From an uncultured Prevotella sp. (GTDB lineage: Bacteria; Bacteroidota; Bacteroidia; Bacteroidales; Bacteroidaceae), in NCBI GenBank assembly GCA_900554545.1, contig USHW01000023.1, positions 1 to 32,808 of the forward strand: a stretch of DNA of 32,808 nucleotides, read 5' to 3'. Position numbers and translations under genes: made by a program. The notes beneath the pieces were generated by a model, which was given only the letters and a program-made list of their open reading frames with translations, did no database searches and was not told the origin of the DNA. Below, piece after piece: positions 7,319 to 14,740 of this stretch (positions within the stretch are counted from its first letter, which is position 1; each line of letters opens with the position of its first letter).

Positions 7319-9008
7319 CATAAAAATAACTTACCCAGGGTCGGAGAAGGTCTACATGAACGGCCGCCTTTTTCCTGACATCCGTGTCGGAATGCGTGTG
7401 GTTCACCAGATGCCGACAGTAACTGTTGAGAACGGAAAGAGGGTTGAACGCTCCAATCCCGACGTCTATGTTTACGACACTTCAGGGCCTTACAGCGACC
7501 CGAATGTCGCAATCGACGTAAAGAAAGGTCTGCCGCGGCTGCGCGAACCGTGGATTTTGAAACGTGGCGGAGTCGAGCGTTTGCCGGAGATTTCGTCAGA
7601 ATATGGCCGCATGAGGCGCGACGACCGCTCGCTCGACCATCTGCGTTTTGAGCATATCACATTGCCTTTGAGGGCGAAGAAAGGCAGCCAAGTCAGCCAG
7701 ATGTACTACGCAAAGCAGGGCATTGTCACGCCCGAGATGGAGTATGTTGCCATCCGCGAGAACATGAACTGCGCCGAACTGGGCATCGAAACGCACATAA
7801 CCCCTGAGTTTGTACGCGACGAAGTGGCTGCCGGACGTGCCGTAATACCTGCCAACATCAACCATCCCGAGGCCGAACCGATGATTATCGGGCGCAATTT
7901 CCTCGTCAAAATCAACACGAATATTGGCAACTCGGCCACTACTTCGGGCATTGACGAGGAGGTAGAGAAGGCCGTCTGGAGCTGCAAATGGGGCGGAGAT
8001 ACGCTTATGGACTTGTCAACGGGCGACAATATCCACGAAACCCGCGAGTGGATTATCCGCAACTGCCCCGTTCCTGTGGGCACAGTGCCTATGTATCAGG
8101 CCATGGAGAAGGTCAAGGGAAAGGCCGAAGACCTTACCTGGGAACTGTTCCGCGACACGTTGATAGAGCAGTGCGAGCAGGGTGTTGACTACTTCACAAT
8201 CCATTGCGGCATACGTCTTCAGAACATACATTTGGCCGACAACCGCATGACCGGCATGGTTAGCCGCGGCGGAAGCATAATATCAAAGTGGTGTCAGATG
8301 CACCAGAAAGAGAGCTTCCTTTACGAACACTTCGACGACATTTGCGACATCTGCGCGCAATATGACGTCGCCCTGTCGCTCGGTGACGGTCTGCGCCCCG
8401 GCAGTGTGTATGATGCCAACGACCGTGCGCAGTTCGCCGAGCTTGACACTATGGGCGAACTCGTTGAGCGTGCGTGGGCAAAGAACGTGCAGGCGTTCAT
8501 CGAAGGTCCCGGACATGTGCCCATGCACAAGATTCCGGAGAACATGCAGAGGCAGATAGAGAAGTGCCACAACGCGCCGTTCTACACCCTCGGGCCGCTC
8601 GTTACCGACATTGCGCCGGGCTACGACCACATCACCAGCGCCATCGGAGCAGCCCAGATAGGATGGCTCGGCACGGCGATGCTGTGTTATGTTACGCCGA
8701 AAGAACACCTTGCTTTGCCCGACCGCGACGATGTCCGCGTAGGAGTTGTGACATACAAGCTGGCCGCCCATGCCGCCGACCTTGCCAAGCAGCATCCCGG
8801 AGCGATGGTTCGTGACAATGTGTTGAGCAAGGCTCGCTACGAGTTCCGCTGGAAAGACCAGTTCAACTTGAGCCTTGACCCGGAGCGTGCGTTGGAGTAT
8901 TACAAGACGGCCAACCACGTAGGAGGCAAGTATTGCACCATGTGCGGCCCCAACTTCTGCGCAATGCGCATAAGCCAGACCATCAAGGAAGGGGAGTGTG
9001 ATGTTTAA
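7308..9008 (+). CDS. thiC: Phosphomethylpyrimidine synthase
   Basis: A 566-residue radical SAM enzyme converting aminoimidazole ribotide to HMP phosphate. The ThiC-specific C-terminal cluster motif is Cys543-x2-Cys546-x4-Cys551 (YCTMCGPNFC), binding a 4Fe-4S cluster. Other family stretches are readable: KVYMNGRLFPDIRVGMR near the N-terminus, NINHPE, GDTLMDLSTG, FIEGPGHVPMH and LGPLVTDIAPGYDH. Length is typical for the short bacterial form. The ATG at 7308 lies inside the last codons of thiE. The cluster is oxygen-sensitive, which suits an anaerobe. The nonamer repeat block begins six bases after the stop. Confidence 0.98.
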   Translation: MENDIKITYPGSEKVYMNGRLFPDIRVGMRVVHQMPTVTVENGKRVERSNPDVYVYDTSGPYSDPNVAIDVKKGLPRLREPWILKRGGVERLPEISSEYGRMRRDDRSLDHLRFEHITLPLRAKKGSQVSQMYYAKQGIVTPEMEYVAIRENMNCAELGIETHITPEFVRDEVAAGRAVIPANINHPEAEPMIIGRNFLVKINTNIGNSATTSGIDEEVEKAVWSCKWGGDTLMDLSTGDNIHETREWIIRNCPVPVGTVPMYQAMEKVKGKAEDLTWELFRDTLIEQCEQGVDYFTIHCGIRLQNIHLADNRMTGMVSRGGSIISKWCQMHQKESFLYEHFDDICDICAQYDVALSLGDGLRPGSVYDANDRAQFAELDTMGELVERAWAKNVQAFIEGPGHVPMHKIPENMQRQIEKCHNAPFYTLGPLVTDIAPGYDHITSAIGAAQIGWLGTAMLCYVTPKEHLALPDRDDVRVGVVTYKLAAHAADLAKQHPGAMVRDNVLSKARYEFRWKDQFNLSLDPERALEYYKTANHVGGKYCTMCGPNFCAMRISQTIKEGECDV

Positions 9009-9013
9009 TCATG

Positions 9014-9146
9014 GAAGTTAAAGAATTTAGAGAAGTTATGGAAGTTATAGCCAAATGCCTTGAAGGCTTATGCAACGCCGGGTAATGGCTTTAACTTCCA
9101 AGCCACGCAGTGGGTGATAACTTCTTTAACTCCTATAAATTTTAAC
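9014..9146. repeat. Nonamer inverted repeat, left copy (before thi4)
   Basis: Four 9-mers in register (GAAGTTAAA, GAATTTAGA, GAAGTTATG, GAAGTTATA) at 9014-9049 run into GCC. A loop containing GCCTTGAAGGC and GGTAATGGC follows. The inverted arm is TTTAACTTC (9090-9098), a small hairpin with CCAC/GTGG, then GATAACTTC, TTTAACTCC and TATAAATTT. It closely resembles the block at 9956-10090, so the two bracket the thi4 gene. Confidence 0.85.
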
Positions 9147-9175
9147 ATAAACCGATTAAAAACAAATAACAGAAA

Positions 9176-9946
9176 ATGATTGAAAAGAAAGTTTCACAGG
9201 GTATCATCAGTACCTATTTCGAGAAGTTGGAAAGAAATCTCGACCTCGATGTCGCCATCGTTGGCGGCGGCCCGTCGGGCATTGTAGCGGCTTATTATCT
9301 TGCAAAGGCCGGCCTTAAGGTGGCGCAGTTTGACCGCAAGCTGTCTCCCGGCGGCGGAATGTGGGGCGGCGCGATGATGTTCAACCAGATTGTTGTTCAG
9401 GAAGAAGCCATCAACATAGTAAAAGATTTCGACATAAACTATAAGCCTTACGGTGACGGACTTTACGTTATGGACTCCGTAGAGAGCACGTCGGCACTGC
9501 TTTACAAGGCCGTTCACGCCGGAGCGACCATCTTCAACTGCTATTCAGTTGAGGACGTGGTGTTCAAGAACAACATTGTAAGCGGCGTTGTGGTTAACTG
9601 GACTCCAGTGCTTCGCGAGGGTCTGCACGTTGACCCGTTGAATATCATGGCGAAATGCGTAATCGACGGCACAGGCCACGACAGCGAAATGTGCAAGACT
9701 GTGGCGCGTAAGAACGGCATACGCCTGGCTACCGACACCGGCGACGTTATCGGAGAGCGTTCTCTCGATGTTGTTTCAGGCGAGGAAGAGGTTGTCAACG
9801 GCACTAAGGAAATATATCCCGGACTGTACGTCTGCGGCATGGCTGCGTCAGCGGTTAGCGGCACTCCGCGCATGGGACCCATCTTCGGAGGCATGCTTAT
9901 GTCAGGAAAGAAGGTGGCAGAGCTGATTATTGAGAGGCTTAAATAA
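9176..9946 (+). CDS. thi4: Thi4-type ADP-thiazole synthase (sulfide-dependent type likely)
   Basis: A 256-residue flavoprotein-fold protein of the Thi4/RibX family, which makes the thiazole half of thiamine (ADP-thiazole) from NAD and glycine with iron. Visible motifs: the dinucleotide-binding VGGGPSGIVAAYYLAKAG (29-46), GGGMWGGAMMFN (59-70), GTGHDSEMC (165-173) and the family C-terminus PRMGPIFGGMLMSGKKVAE (231-249). The length matches archaeal/bacterial sulfide-using enzymes, which lack the self-sacrificing Cys of yeast Thi4. A Cys (173) follows the GHD motif here, so which residue aligns with yeast Cys205 needs an alignment. No thiG, thiH, thiS or thiF is in the operon, so Thi4 seems to replace them. 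The gene is bracketed by two homologous nonamer repeats. Confidence 0.92.
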   Translation: MIEKKVSQGIISTYFEKLERNLDLDVAIVGGGPSGIVAAYYLAKAGLKVAQFDRKLSPGGGMWGGAMMFNQIVVQEEAINIVKDFDINYKPYGDGLYVMDSVESTSALLYKAVHAGATIFNCYSVEDVVFKNNIVSGVVVNWTPVLREGLHVDPLNIMAKCVIDGTGHDSEMCKTVARKNGIRLATDTGDVIGERSLDVVSGEEEVVNGTKEIYPGLYVCGMAASAVSGTPRMGPIFGGMLMSGKKVAELIIERLK

Positions 9947-9955
9947 TGACTTCGT

Positions 9956-10090
9956 GAAGTTAAAGAATTTAGAGAAGTTATAGAAGTTAAAGCCAAAAGC
10001 CTTGCAGGCTACAATCCTTCAATGGTAATGGCTTTAACTTCTATGCCCACGTAGTGGGCGATAACTTCTCTAAATTCTTTAATTCTTAAT
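9956..10090. repeat. Nonamer inverted repeat, right copy (after thi4)
   Basis: 9-mers GAAGTTAAA, GAATTTAGA, GAAGTTATA and GAAGTTAAA (9956-9991) are followed by a loop with GCCTTGCAGGC and GGTAATGGC. Then come TTTAACTTC, a perfect hairpin GCCCAC-GTA-GTGGGC (10045-10059), GATAACTTC, TCTAAATTC and TTTAATTCT. It ends a few bases before the next start codon at 10099. Confidence 0.85.
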
Positions 10091-10098
10091 AAAGAAAT

Positions 10099-10701
10099 AT
10101 GCTTTGGCTTGTAATAACTTCCCCCGTTTTTTTTGACGGCGAGGCGCAGTTCCTTCACCGTTTGTTCGCCCACGGCGTTGACATTGTTCATCTGCGCAAG
10201 CCCGGAGCGACAGCGGAAGACTGCGCAAGGCTGCTCGACGGACTGTCGGCTGACGACCGCCGACGCATCGTAATACACGATTTCTTTGAGCTTGCACAGC
10301 CTTACGGCCTGCGCGGCATACACCTTAACGCGCGCCGCAGCACTGTTCCTGACGGTTGGCAGGGGCACGTCAGCCGTTCGTGCCACTCTCTGGAGGAAGT
10401 CAGGCGGTATAAAGACGCTTGCAGTTACGTGTTCCTAAGCCCGATATTCGACAGCGTTTCAAAGCAAGGTTACGCCTCCGCCTTTACGGATAATGCTTTG
10501 AAACAAGCGTCACGCGACGGCATTATTGACAATAAAGTTGTGGCCCTCGGTGGCGTAACTCCCGACAAAATCAATTATTTACGACAACTGAACTTCGGCG
10601 GAGCGGCCATGCTCGGCTGTGTGAACAACCTTTCAACGTTGTCTGAAAGGGAGCAAACGGAAGCGTTGGAAAGCATCAAAAGTGTGTTTGCCGTGCTTTG
10701 A
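10099..10701 (+). CDS. Second, diverged ThiE/TenI-like protein
   Basis: A 200-residue TIM-barrel protein of the thiamine phosphate synthase/TenI superfamily. Corresponding motifs are VDIVHLRKPGA, IVIHDFFELA (canonical ND is HD), GIHLNARRS (ThiE normally GVHLGQ.D), YVFLSPIFDS, and VALGGVTPDKI. The pyrophosphate-binding Thr-rich loop of true ThiE is not obvious, so it may act as a TenI-like thiazole tautomerase or in another thiazole step rather than as the synthase. That the operon already has a normal ThiE supports a separate role. It ends 5 bp from the convergent acetyltransferase stop, with no terminator between. Confidence 0.8.
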   Translation: MLWLVITSPVFFDGEAQFLHRLFAHGVDIVHLRKPGATAEDCARLLDGLSADDRRRIVIHDFFELAQPYGLRGIHLNARRSTVPDGWQGHVSRSCHSLEEVRRYKDACSYVFLSPIFDSVSKQGYASAFTDNALKQASRDGIIDNKVVALGGVTPDKINYLRQLNFGGAAMLGCVNNLSTLSEREQTEALESIKSVFAVL

Positions 10702-10706
10702 CGGCT

Positions 10707-11324
10707 TTATTGTTGCTCGGGCATTGTTCTTTCCCCGTTGTCTATTTTCTTTATCACCCTGCACGGATTGCCCACGGCCACGCAGTTGTCGGGCACCGAA
10801 CGGGTGACCACGCTGCCTGCGCCGATGACGCTGTTGCGTCCGATTGTCACCCCGGGCAGCACTACTACGCCGCCTCCGAGCCATGCTCCGTCGCATATTT
10901 TCACGGGCTTTGCGTATGTAAGGCAGAACTCGTAGCCGTCTTCGCCGTCGTCGGGAAGTATCCTTTCGGCATACTTCGTTGAGTGTGTGGCGGTGTATAT
11001 CTGCACGTTAGAGGCTATGAGCACATCGTTGCCAATCTCGATGATGTTGTTGTCAACGAATGTGCAGTTCATGTTTATGATTACGCGGTCGCCTATGAAG
11101 ATGTTGCGGCCGTATTCGCAGTGGAAGTCTATGTCCAAATGCACGCGCCGTCCCACGCTTCCGAAGAGCTGTTGCATAATGCTCCGTTTCCTCTCCGTGT
11201 CCGTATAGTCGGTGTTGTTAAGCTCGCGCGTCAGGCGTTTGGCCCTTGCTGTTATTTCCACAAGTTCCCTGTCGCCGCCGCGGAACGGTTCTCCGGCCAG
11301 GCATTTTTCAAGTTCTGTCTTCAT
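10707..11324 (-). CDS. Hexapeptide-repeat sugar O-acetyltransferase (maltose/galactoside type)
   Basis: A 205-residue left-handed beta-helix acetyltransferase that moves acetyl from acetyl-CoA to a sugar hydroxyl. Features: N-terminal Mac domain (MKTELEKCLAGEPFRGGDRELVE), hexapeptide turns (IFIGDRVIINMNCTF, IEIGNDVLIASNVQIY), the catalytic His in ATHS, and the C-terminal VTIGRNSVIGAGSVVT, ending with AVGNPCRVIKKI. An in-frame ATG eight codons upstream (11348) overlaps the -7 box TATTTTTG at 11346-11353, so the ATG at 11324 is chosen. The real substrate is unknown. Convergent with the thiamine operon. Confidence 0.88.
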   Translation of the reverse strand: MKTELEKCLAGEPFRGGDRELVEITARAKRLTRELNNTDYTDTERKRSIMQQLFGSVGRRVHLDIDFHCEYGRNIFIGDRVIINMNCTFVDNNIIEIGNDVLIASNVQIYTATHSTKYAERILPDDGEDGYEFCLTYAKPVKICDGAWLGGGVVVLPGVTIGRNSVIGAGSVVTRSVPDNCVAVGNPCRVIKKIDNGERTMPEQQ

Positions 11325-11345
11325 ATTCGGGTGTTTTTGCTGTTG

Positions 11346-11353
11346 CAAAAATA
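11346..11353 (-). promoter_or_regulatory. -7 box TATTTTTG for the acetyltransferase
   Basis: On the minus strand TATTTTTG precedes the ATG at 11324 by about 20 nt. A run of eight G on the plus strand (11406-11413) lies about 50 bp further upstream. Confidence 0.5.
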
Positions 11354-11544
11354 GGAATTTATAAGTCTAATAGGGCTTATATAATGTTGATTTATGTTAA
11401 TTTTCGGGGGGGGTAAAAAGCAGATTGGTGTTTGTTTAGTCATGTTTTTACGTGGTATTTTCATACTTTTGCATGGCCAGATGGTGGCTGTCTGTGCGAT
11501 GGATTATGGCTATAGTGTAAGCCGTTGATAATCAGCGGCTTGGC

Positions 11545-11625
11545 AAAAGGCCATGAATTGCATTGCAAAAGGTGACCTTTTAGCGTGTAAAAGACGGCCT
11601 TTTTGAAGGCAAAAGGTGGCATATT
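11545..11625. repeat. 22-bp-period palindrome array C (4 units)
   Basis: Units at 11545 (degenerate), 11567, 11589 and 11611 (half degenerate), 22 bp apart. GTTGATAATCAGCGGC lies just before it (11524-11539). Unlike most of the arrays it is in a gap between divergent genes. Confidence 0.85.
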
Positions 11626-11731
11626 GAATTGAGAGTTGATAATTGAAAATTGATAATTATGATTTGTCTTGCCGGCTGACAGCCTTAAAGGTAATCATAA
11701 TTCTCCATTATCCATTATAAATTCTCAATTA
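11626..11731. repeat. Inverted heptamer arrays (AATTGAN family)
   Basis: Left block 11626-11664 holds heptamers AATTGAG, AGTTGAT, AATTGAA, AATTGAT and AATTATG. Right block (about 11693-11731) carries AATCATAATT, then CTCCATT, ATCCATT, ATAAATT and CTCAATT. The outer and inner ends are complementary, but the middle heptamers pair only by word position, not letter by letter. Confidence 0.75.
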
Positions 11732-11750
11732 AAATGTCTGCTCTTTTCAG

Positions 11751-11777
11751 TCCTCCCGAAGGGAGGGAGCTTGATTA
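11751..11777. repeat. CCTCCC-GAAG-GGAGGG hairpin element, copy 1
   Basis: A short perfect hairpin followed by AGCTTGAT. A near-identical element lies at 17108-17132, pointing to a dispersed intergenic repeat. Confidence 0.6.
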
Positions 11778-11830
11778 CCATTGTTTGCTTGATGGTATTA
11801 GGTTTTTTAATTAACTACAATCGAGGCACT

Positions 11831-11942
11831 CGGTAACTGTCATGCCGCACGCCGATGCGGCATCCAGAAAAGACAAAGAATGATAAATGGCGTTGGTTGT
11901 ATGCACTGGATGCCGCATCGGAGTGCGGCATGACAATTACCG
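11831..11942. repeat. Long REP-like inverted repeat
   Basis: The arms 11831-11867 and 11906-11942 are nearly perfectly complementary. They read GTCATGCCGCAC, one mismatch, CCGATGCGGCATCCAG on the left; the right arm mirrors this. A loop of about 38 nt separates them. This is a large dispersed-type hairpin in the gap upstream of the outer membrane protein gene. No ORF in the 11349-12259 gap is convincing. Confidence 0.85.
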
Positions 11943-12057
11943 ACAGCTTGGCTGACAGTAGTGTGTTTGCATTGTTGCTTTTCTAAAATAATTCAACCAA
12001 ACTGCGGATAAACAGTATTTCGGGAAGCAGCTGGTGGCATGCCGTAATGCAGACGAC

Positions 12058-12214
12058 TGTCTAATTATTTGTCACCGTTGTCTAATTATTGGACATTAAG
12101 GTAAAGACGATGAAACGGCGAACTGCCTGACAATCAGTAAGTTGGCTGTGCTGGCACGGCAGTTGCAATAATATCAGTGTAAAAAACTGCCTCAATGCTG
12201 TAACAATTTTACAG
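12058..12214 (+). promoter_or_regulatory. Putative operator region before the beta-barrel gene
   Basis: TGTCTAATTATT occurs at 12058-12069 and 12079-12090, 21 bp apart (two helical turns). A palindrome CTGTAA-CAATT-TTACAG follows at 12198-12214. The same CTGTAA/TTACAG theme, with 21-bp-spaced direct repeats, occurs upstream of the gene at 27973. No clear TAnnTTTG box is visible here. Confidence 0.4.
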
Positions 12215-12259
12215 GAAACTACGTCTAAAAGAAAGTAAGTAAAAAGTAAAAACTACAGG

Positions 12260-14587
12260 ATGAAAACTAAAAAAAGATTATCCGCCTTGTGCTGCTGCGC
12301 CTTTCTGGCGCAGGCGGTGGCGGCCCAGACGGTGACAGGACGCGTCGTTGACGAGGGCGGCCAGCCCCTGCCTTACACCAATGTGGTGGCGCTCTCGCTG
12401 CCCGATTCGGCCTTCGTCGCCGGCGTTATGACGCTCGACGACGGCACGTTTACCCTCGACACCAAGGGTGCAGGCCGCCTTTTGCGCTTCTCTTCGCTCG
12501 GTTACAAGACGCTATTTGCCGACAGGAAAGAAGACATGGGCACGGTCAGGCTTGCCGCCGTGGCGCAGGTGCTGGGCGAAGTGGTGGTGAAAAGCGACCT
12601 TCCCAAGACGCGCCTGAAGGGCGAGGGAATGGTGACGGGCGTGAGCGGAACCATACTTGAGCACTCCGGAACAATAGAGCGACTGCTCGACCGCATACCT
12701 AACGTATCTGCAAGACAGGGCAAAATAGAGGTGTTCGGGCGGGGAACGCCAGAGCTTTACATCAACGGCCGCAAGGTGAGGGACAACTCGGAGCTTGACC
12801 GTTTGAGCGCGGACAACATAAAAGATGTGGAGGTTATCACCAATCCCGGTGCTCGTTATGACGCCAGCGTTACGTCGGTCATACGCATCACGACGAAAAA
12901 GGCTGTGGGCGAAGGCTTCAGCTTGGACAACCGTTTGTTTGGAGAAATCAACGATTACGGCTACCTCGTGGGCGAAGACAACCTCAACATGAACTACCGC
13001 ACTGGCGGACTTGACATCGGAACGACGCTCCGCGCATCGAAATGGGCCAGTCCCGACCCGAAGACCATAGAGCAAGTCACCCACTTGGAAGACACCTGGC
13101 GGCAGCGCAGCGAGATTGACCAGGTGTATAAGAGCGAGAACCTGTATGCGCGCCTGGCCGTAAGCTACATGTTCAACGAAAACCATTCCATAGGCATAAG
13201 TGCCAGCTACCGCCGCACGCCATGGGACAAGCCGAGCGGCTACATGGAGTCAACGTTCACGCAGAACGGCACGCTGACTGAGCAGCTTCGCAGCGACTAC
13301 ACAGCCTCCGAGCAGGCCACTACGCTCCAGGGCAACGCCTATTACACGGGCAAGATAGGTCAATGGGGCATCGACTTCAACACCGACTGGATGTACACGA
13401 AGTCAAACTCGACGATGAACACCGTCGAGGACTACACCGAAGTGGGGCAGGAAACCGAGCATAACGACGTTACAACCAACAACAGTCCGCGTAGCAACCT
13501 CATCGCTTCGAAGCTTGTCTTTACCGCACCGCTCTTCGGCGGCAGCCTGTCTTTCGGCGGCGAATACTCTTATTCAACGCGAAAGTCGGTCTATACCGTA
13601 CTGCCCAAGGGCATTATCGACGATGACCGCAGCCGCACGGAGGAAGGTCTGGCCACGGCGTTCGTAGAGTATGCGCGGCAGTTTGGCCCAGTCAGCGCCC
13701 AGCTCGGACTGCGTTACGAGGACGTAAATTTCGACTATTACGAGGACGGCAAGCGCATAGCGGAGCAGAGCAAGGCGTATGGCGACTGGTTCCCGTCGGT
13801 CGCACTCTCGGCAATGTTCGGCAAAGTGGGTCTTCAGCTCGGTTATTCCGCCGACATACGCCGTCCCAGTTACAACCAGCTTCGCAGCAACATAAACTAT
13901 GACAACCGCTATACCTATGAGGGCGGAAACCCCTTCCTTGTGTCCACGAAGAGCCATAACGTGAACTTTGCGGCCTCGTATAAGTGGCTGATGTTCAGCG
14001 CGGGATACTCTCATATCATTGACCCCATCATAGAACACAGCGAGACTTACAACGACGACCCTGCCGTAGCGTTGTTCCGTCAGGTAAACGGCGAGGCTTA
14101 CGACAAGGTGTACGCCTCGCTCAACCTGCGTCCTACAATAGGCATCTGGCAGCCGGCTGTCATGCTCGGAGTGCAGAAACAGTGGTTCAACATGGCCGTT
14201 CACGGCCACAATCCGCTTGACAATCCGATGGCGACGTTCCGCTTCAACAACACGTTTGACGTAAAGCTGTTCGAGATTTCGCTGAACATGAGCTGCAATA
14301 CGACCGGCGCCGACGAGAACAACTACCTGCGCAAGCCGTCGTTCCGCGCCGACTTGTCGCTCTATAAGTCGTTCCTGAAGGACAAACTGACGCTCTCGTT
14401 CTACGTCGCCGACCTGTTCAAGACCGACAAGAGCAGTGTAGTTACGTACTACGGAACGATGCGCGAGTCGATATACGAGCCGAAAGCGATGCGCAACATC
14501 AACCTTACCGTGCGCTATAAGTTCAACGTTGGCCGCAGCAAATACAAGGGAACGGGTGCCGGAGCAGGGCAGAAGAACCGCTTGTAA
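12260..14587 (+). CDS. Outer membrane beta-barrel receptor with carboxypeptidase-like regulatory domain
   Basis: A 775-residue protein with signal peptide MKTKKRLSALCCCAFLAQAVAAQ. Residues about 24-100 form a carboxypeptidase regulatory-like domain (VTGRVVDEGGQPLPYTNVVAL, then FTLDTKGAGRLLRFSSLGYKT). A plug-like segment follows (LDRIPNVSARQGKIEVFGRG, INGRKVRD, VEVITNPGARYDAS). From about residue 215 the alternating aromatic pattern of the OMP_b-brl_3 family runs to the C-terminus. It is a TonB-dependent-receptor-like outer membrane protein without a SusD partner, so a SusCD glycan system is unlikely; the ligand is unknown. It is monocistronic: inverted heptamer arrays follow the stop. Confidence 0.9.
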   Translation: MKTKKRLSALCCCAFLAQAVAAQTVTGRVVDEGGQPLPYTNVVALSLPDSAFVAGVMTLDDGTFTLDTKGAGRLLRFSSLGYKTLFADRKEDMGTVRLAAVAQVLGEVVVKSDLPKTRLKGEGMVTGVSGTILEHSGTIERLLDRIPNVSARQGKIEVFGRGTPELYINGRKVRDNSELDRLSADNIKDVEVITNPGARYDASVTSVIRITTKKAVGEGFSLDNRLFGEINDYGYLVGEDNLNMNYRTGGLDIGTTLRASKWASPDPKTIEQVTHLEDTWRQRSEIDQVYKSENLYARLAVSYMFNENHSIGISASYRRTPWDKPSGYMESTFTQNGTLTEQLRSDYTASEQATTLQGNAYYTGKIGQWGIDFNTDWMYTKSNSTMNTVEDYTEVGQETEHNDVTTNNSPRSNLIASKLVFTAPLFGGSLSFGGEYSYSTRKSVYTVLPKGIIDDDRSRTEEGLATAFVEYARQFGPVSAQLGLRYEDVNFDYYEDGKRIAEQSKAYGDWFPSVALSAMFGKVGLQLGYSADIRRPSYNQLRSNINYDNRYTYEGGNPFLVSTKSHNVNFAASYKWLMFSAGYSHIIDPIIEHSETYNDDPAVALFRQVNGEAYDKVYASLNLRPTIGIWQPAVMLGVQKQWFNMAVHGHNPLDNPMATFRFNNTFDVKLFEISLNMSCNTTGADENNYLRKPSFRADLSLYKSFLKDKLTLSFYVADLFKTDKSSVVTYYGTMRESIYEPKAMRNINLTVRYKFNVGRSKYKGTGAGAGQKNRL

Positions 14588-14590
14588 AGT

Positions 14591-14706
14591 GAAAAATAAA
14601 CAATGAATAATGAGAAAATGAACAATGAATAATGAACAATCACAGTTTTTTTTAGTGTAAACAGGCTTTTGATTTTTCATTATTCATTGTTCATTTTTCA
14701 TTATTT
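14591..14706. repeat. Inverted heptamer arrays (AACAATG family)
   Basis: Left block 14591-14640 is a run of AACAATG/AATAATG heptamers; right block 14673-14706 is its complement. About 29 bp pair with one extra base. It probably acts as the transcription end of the beta-barrel gene, and the right block also supplies the ATTG (14686-14689) that falls at the -33 position of the next promoter. Confidence 0.8.
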
Positions 14707-14709
14707 TAT

Positions 14710-14717
14710 TATCTTTG
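14710..14717 (+). promoter_or_regulatory. -7 box TATCTTTG for the GNAT gene
   Basis: Perfect TATCTTTG, 24 bp before the ATG at 14741. ATTG at 14686-14689 lies 20 bp upstream. Confidence 0.8.
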
Positions 14718-14740
14718 CAGAAAGCAAACGCATTTTGATT

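Noticed and set aside
13574..14680. Long minus-strand frame opposite the beta-barrel gene
   Set aside because: Antisense shadow of a clear outer membrane protein; no promoter or family resemblance.
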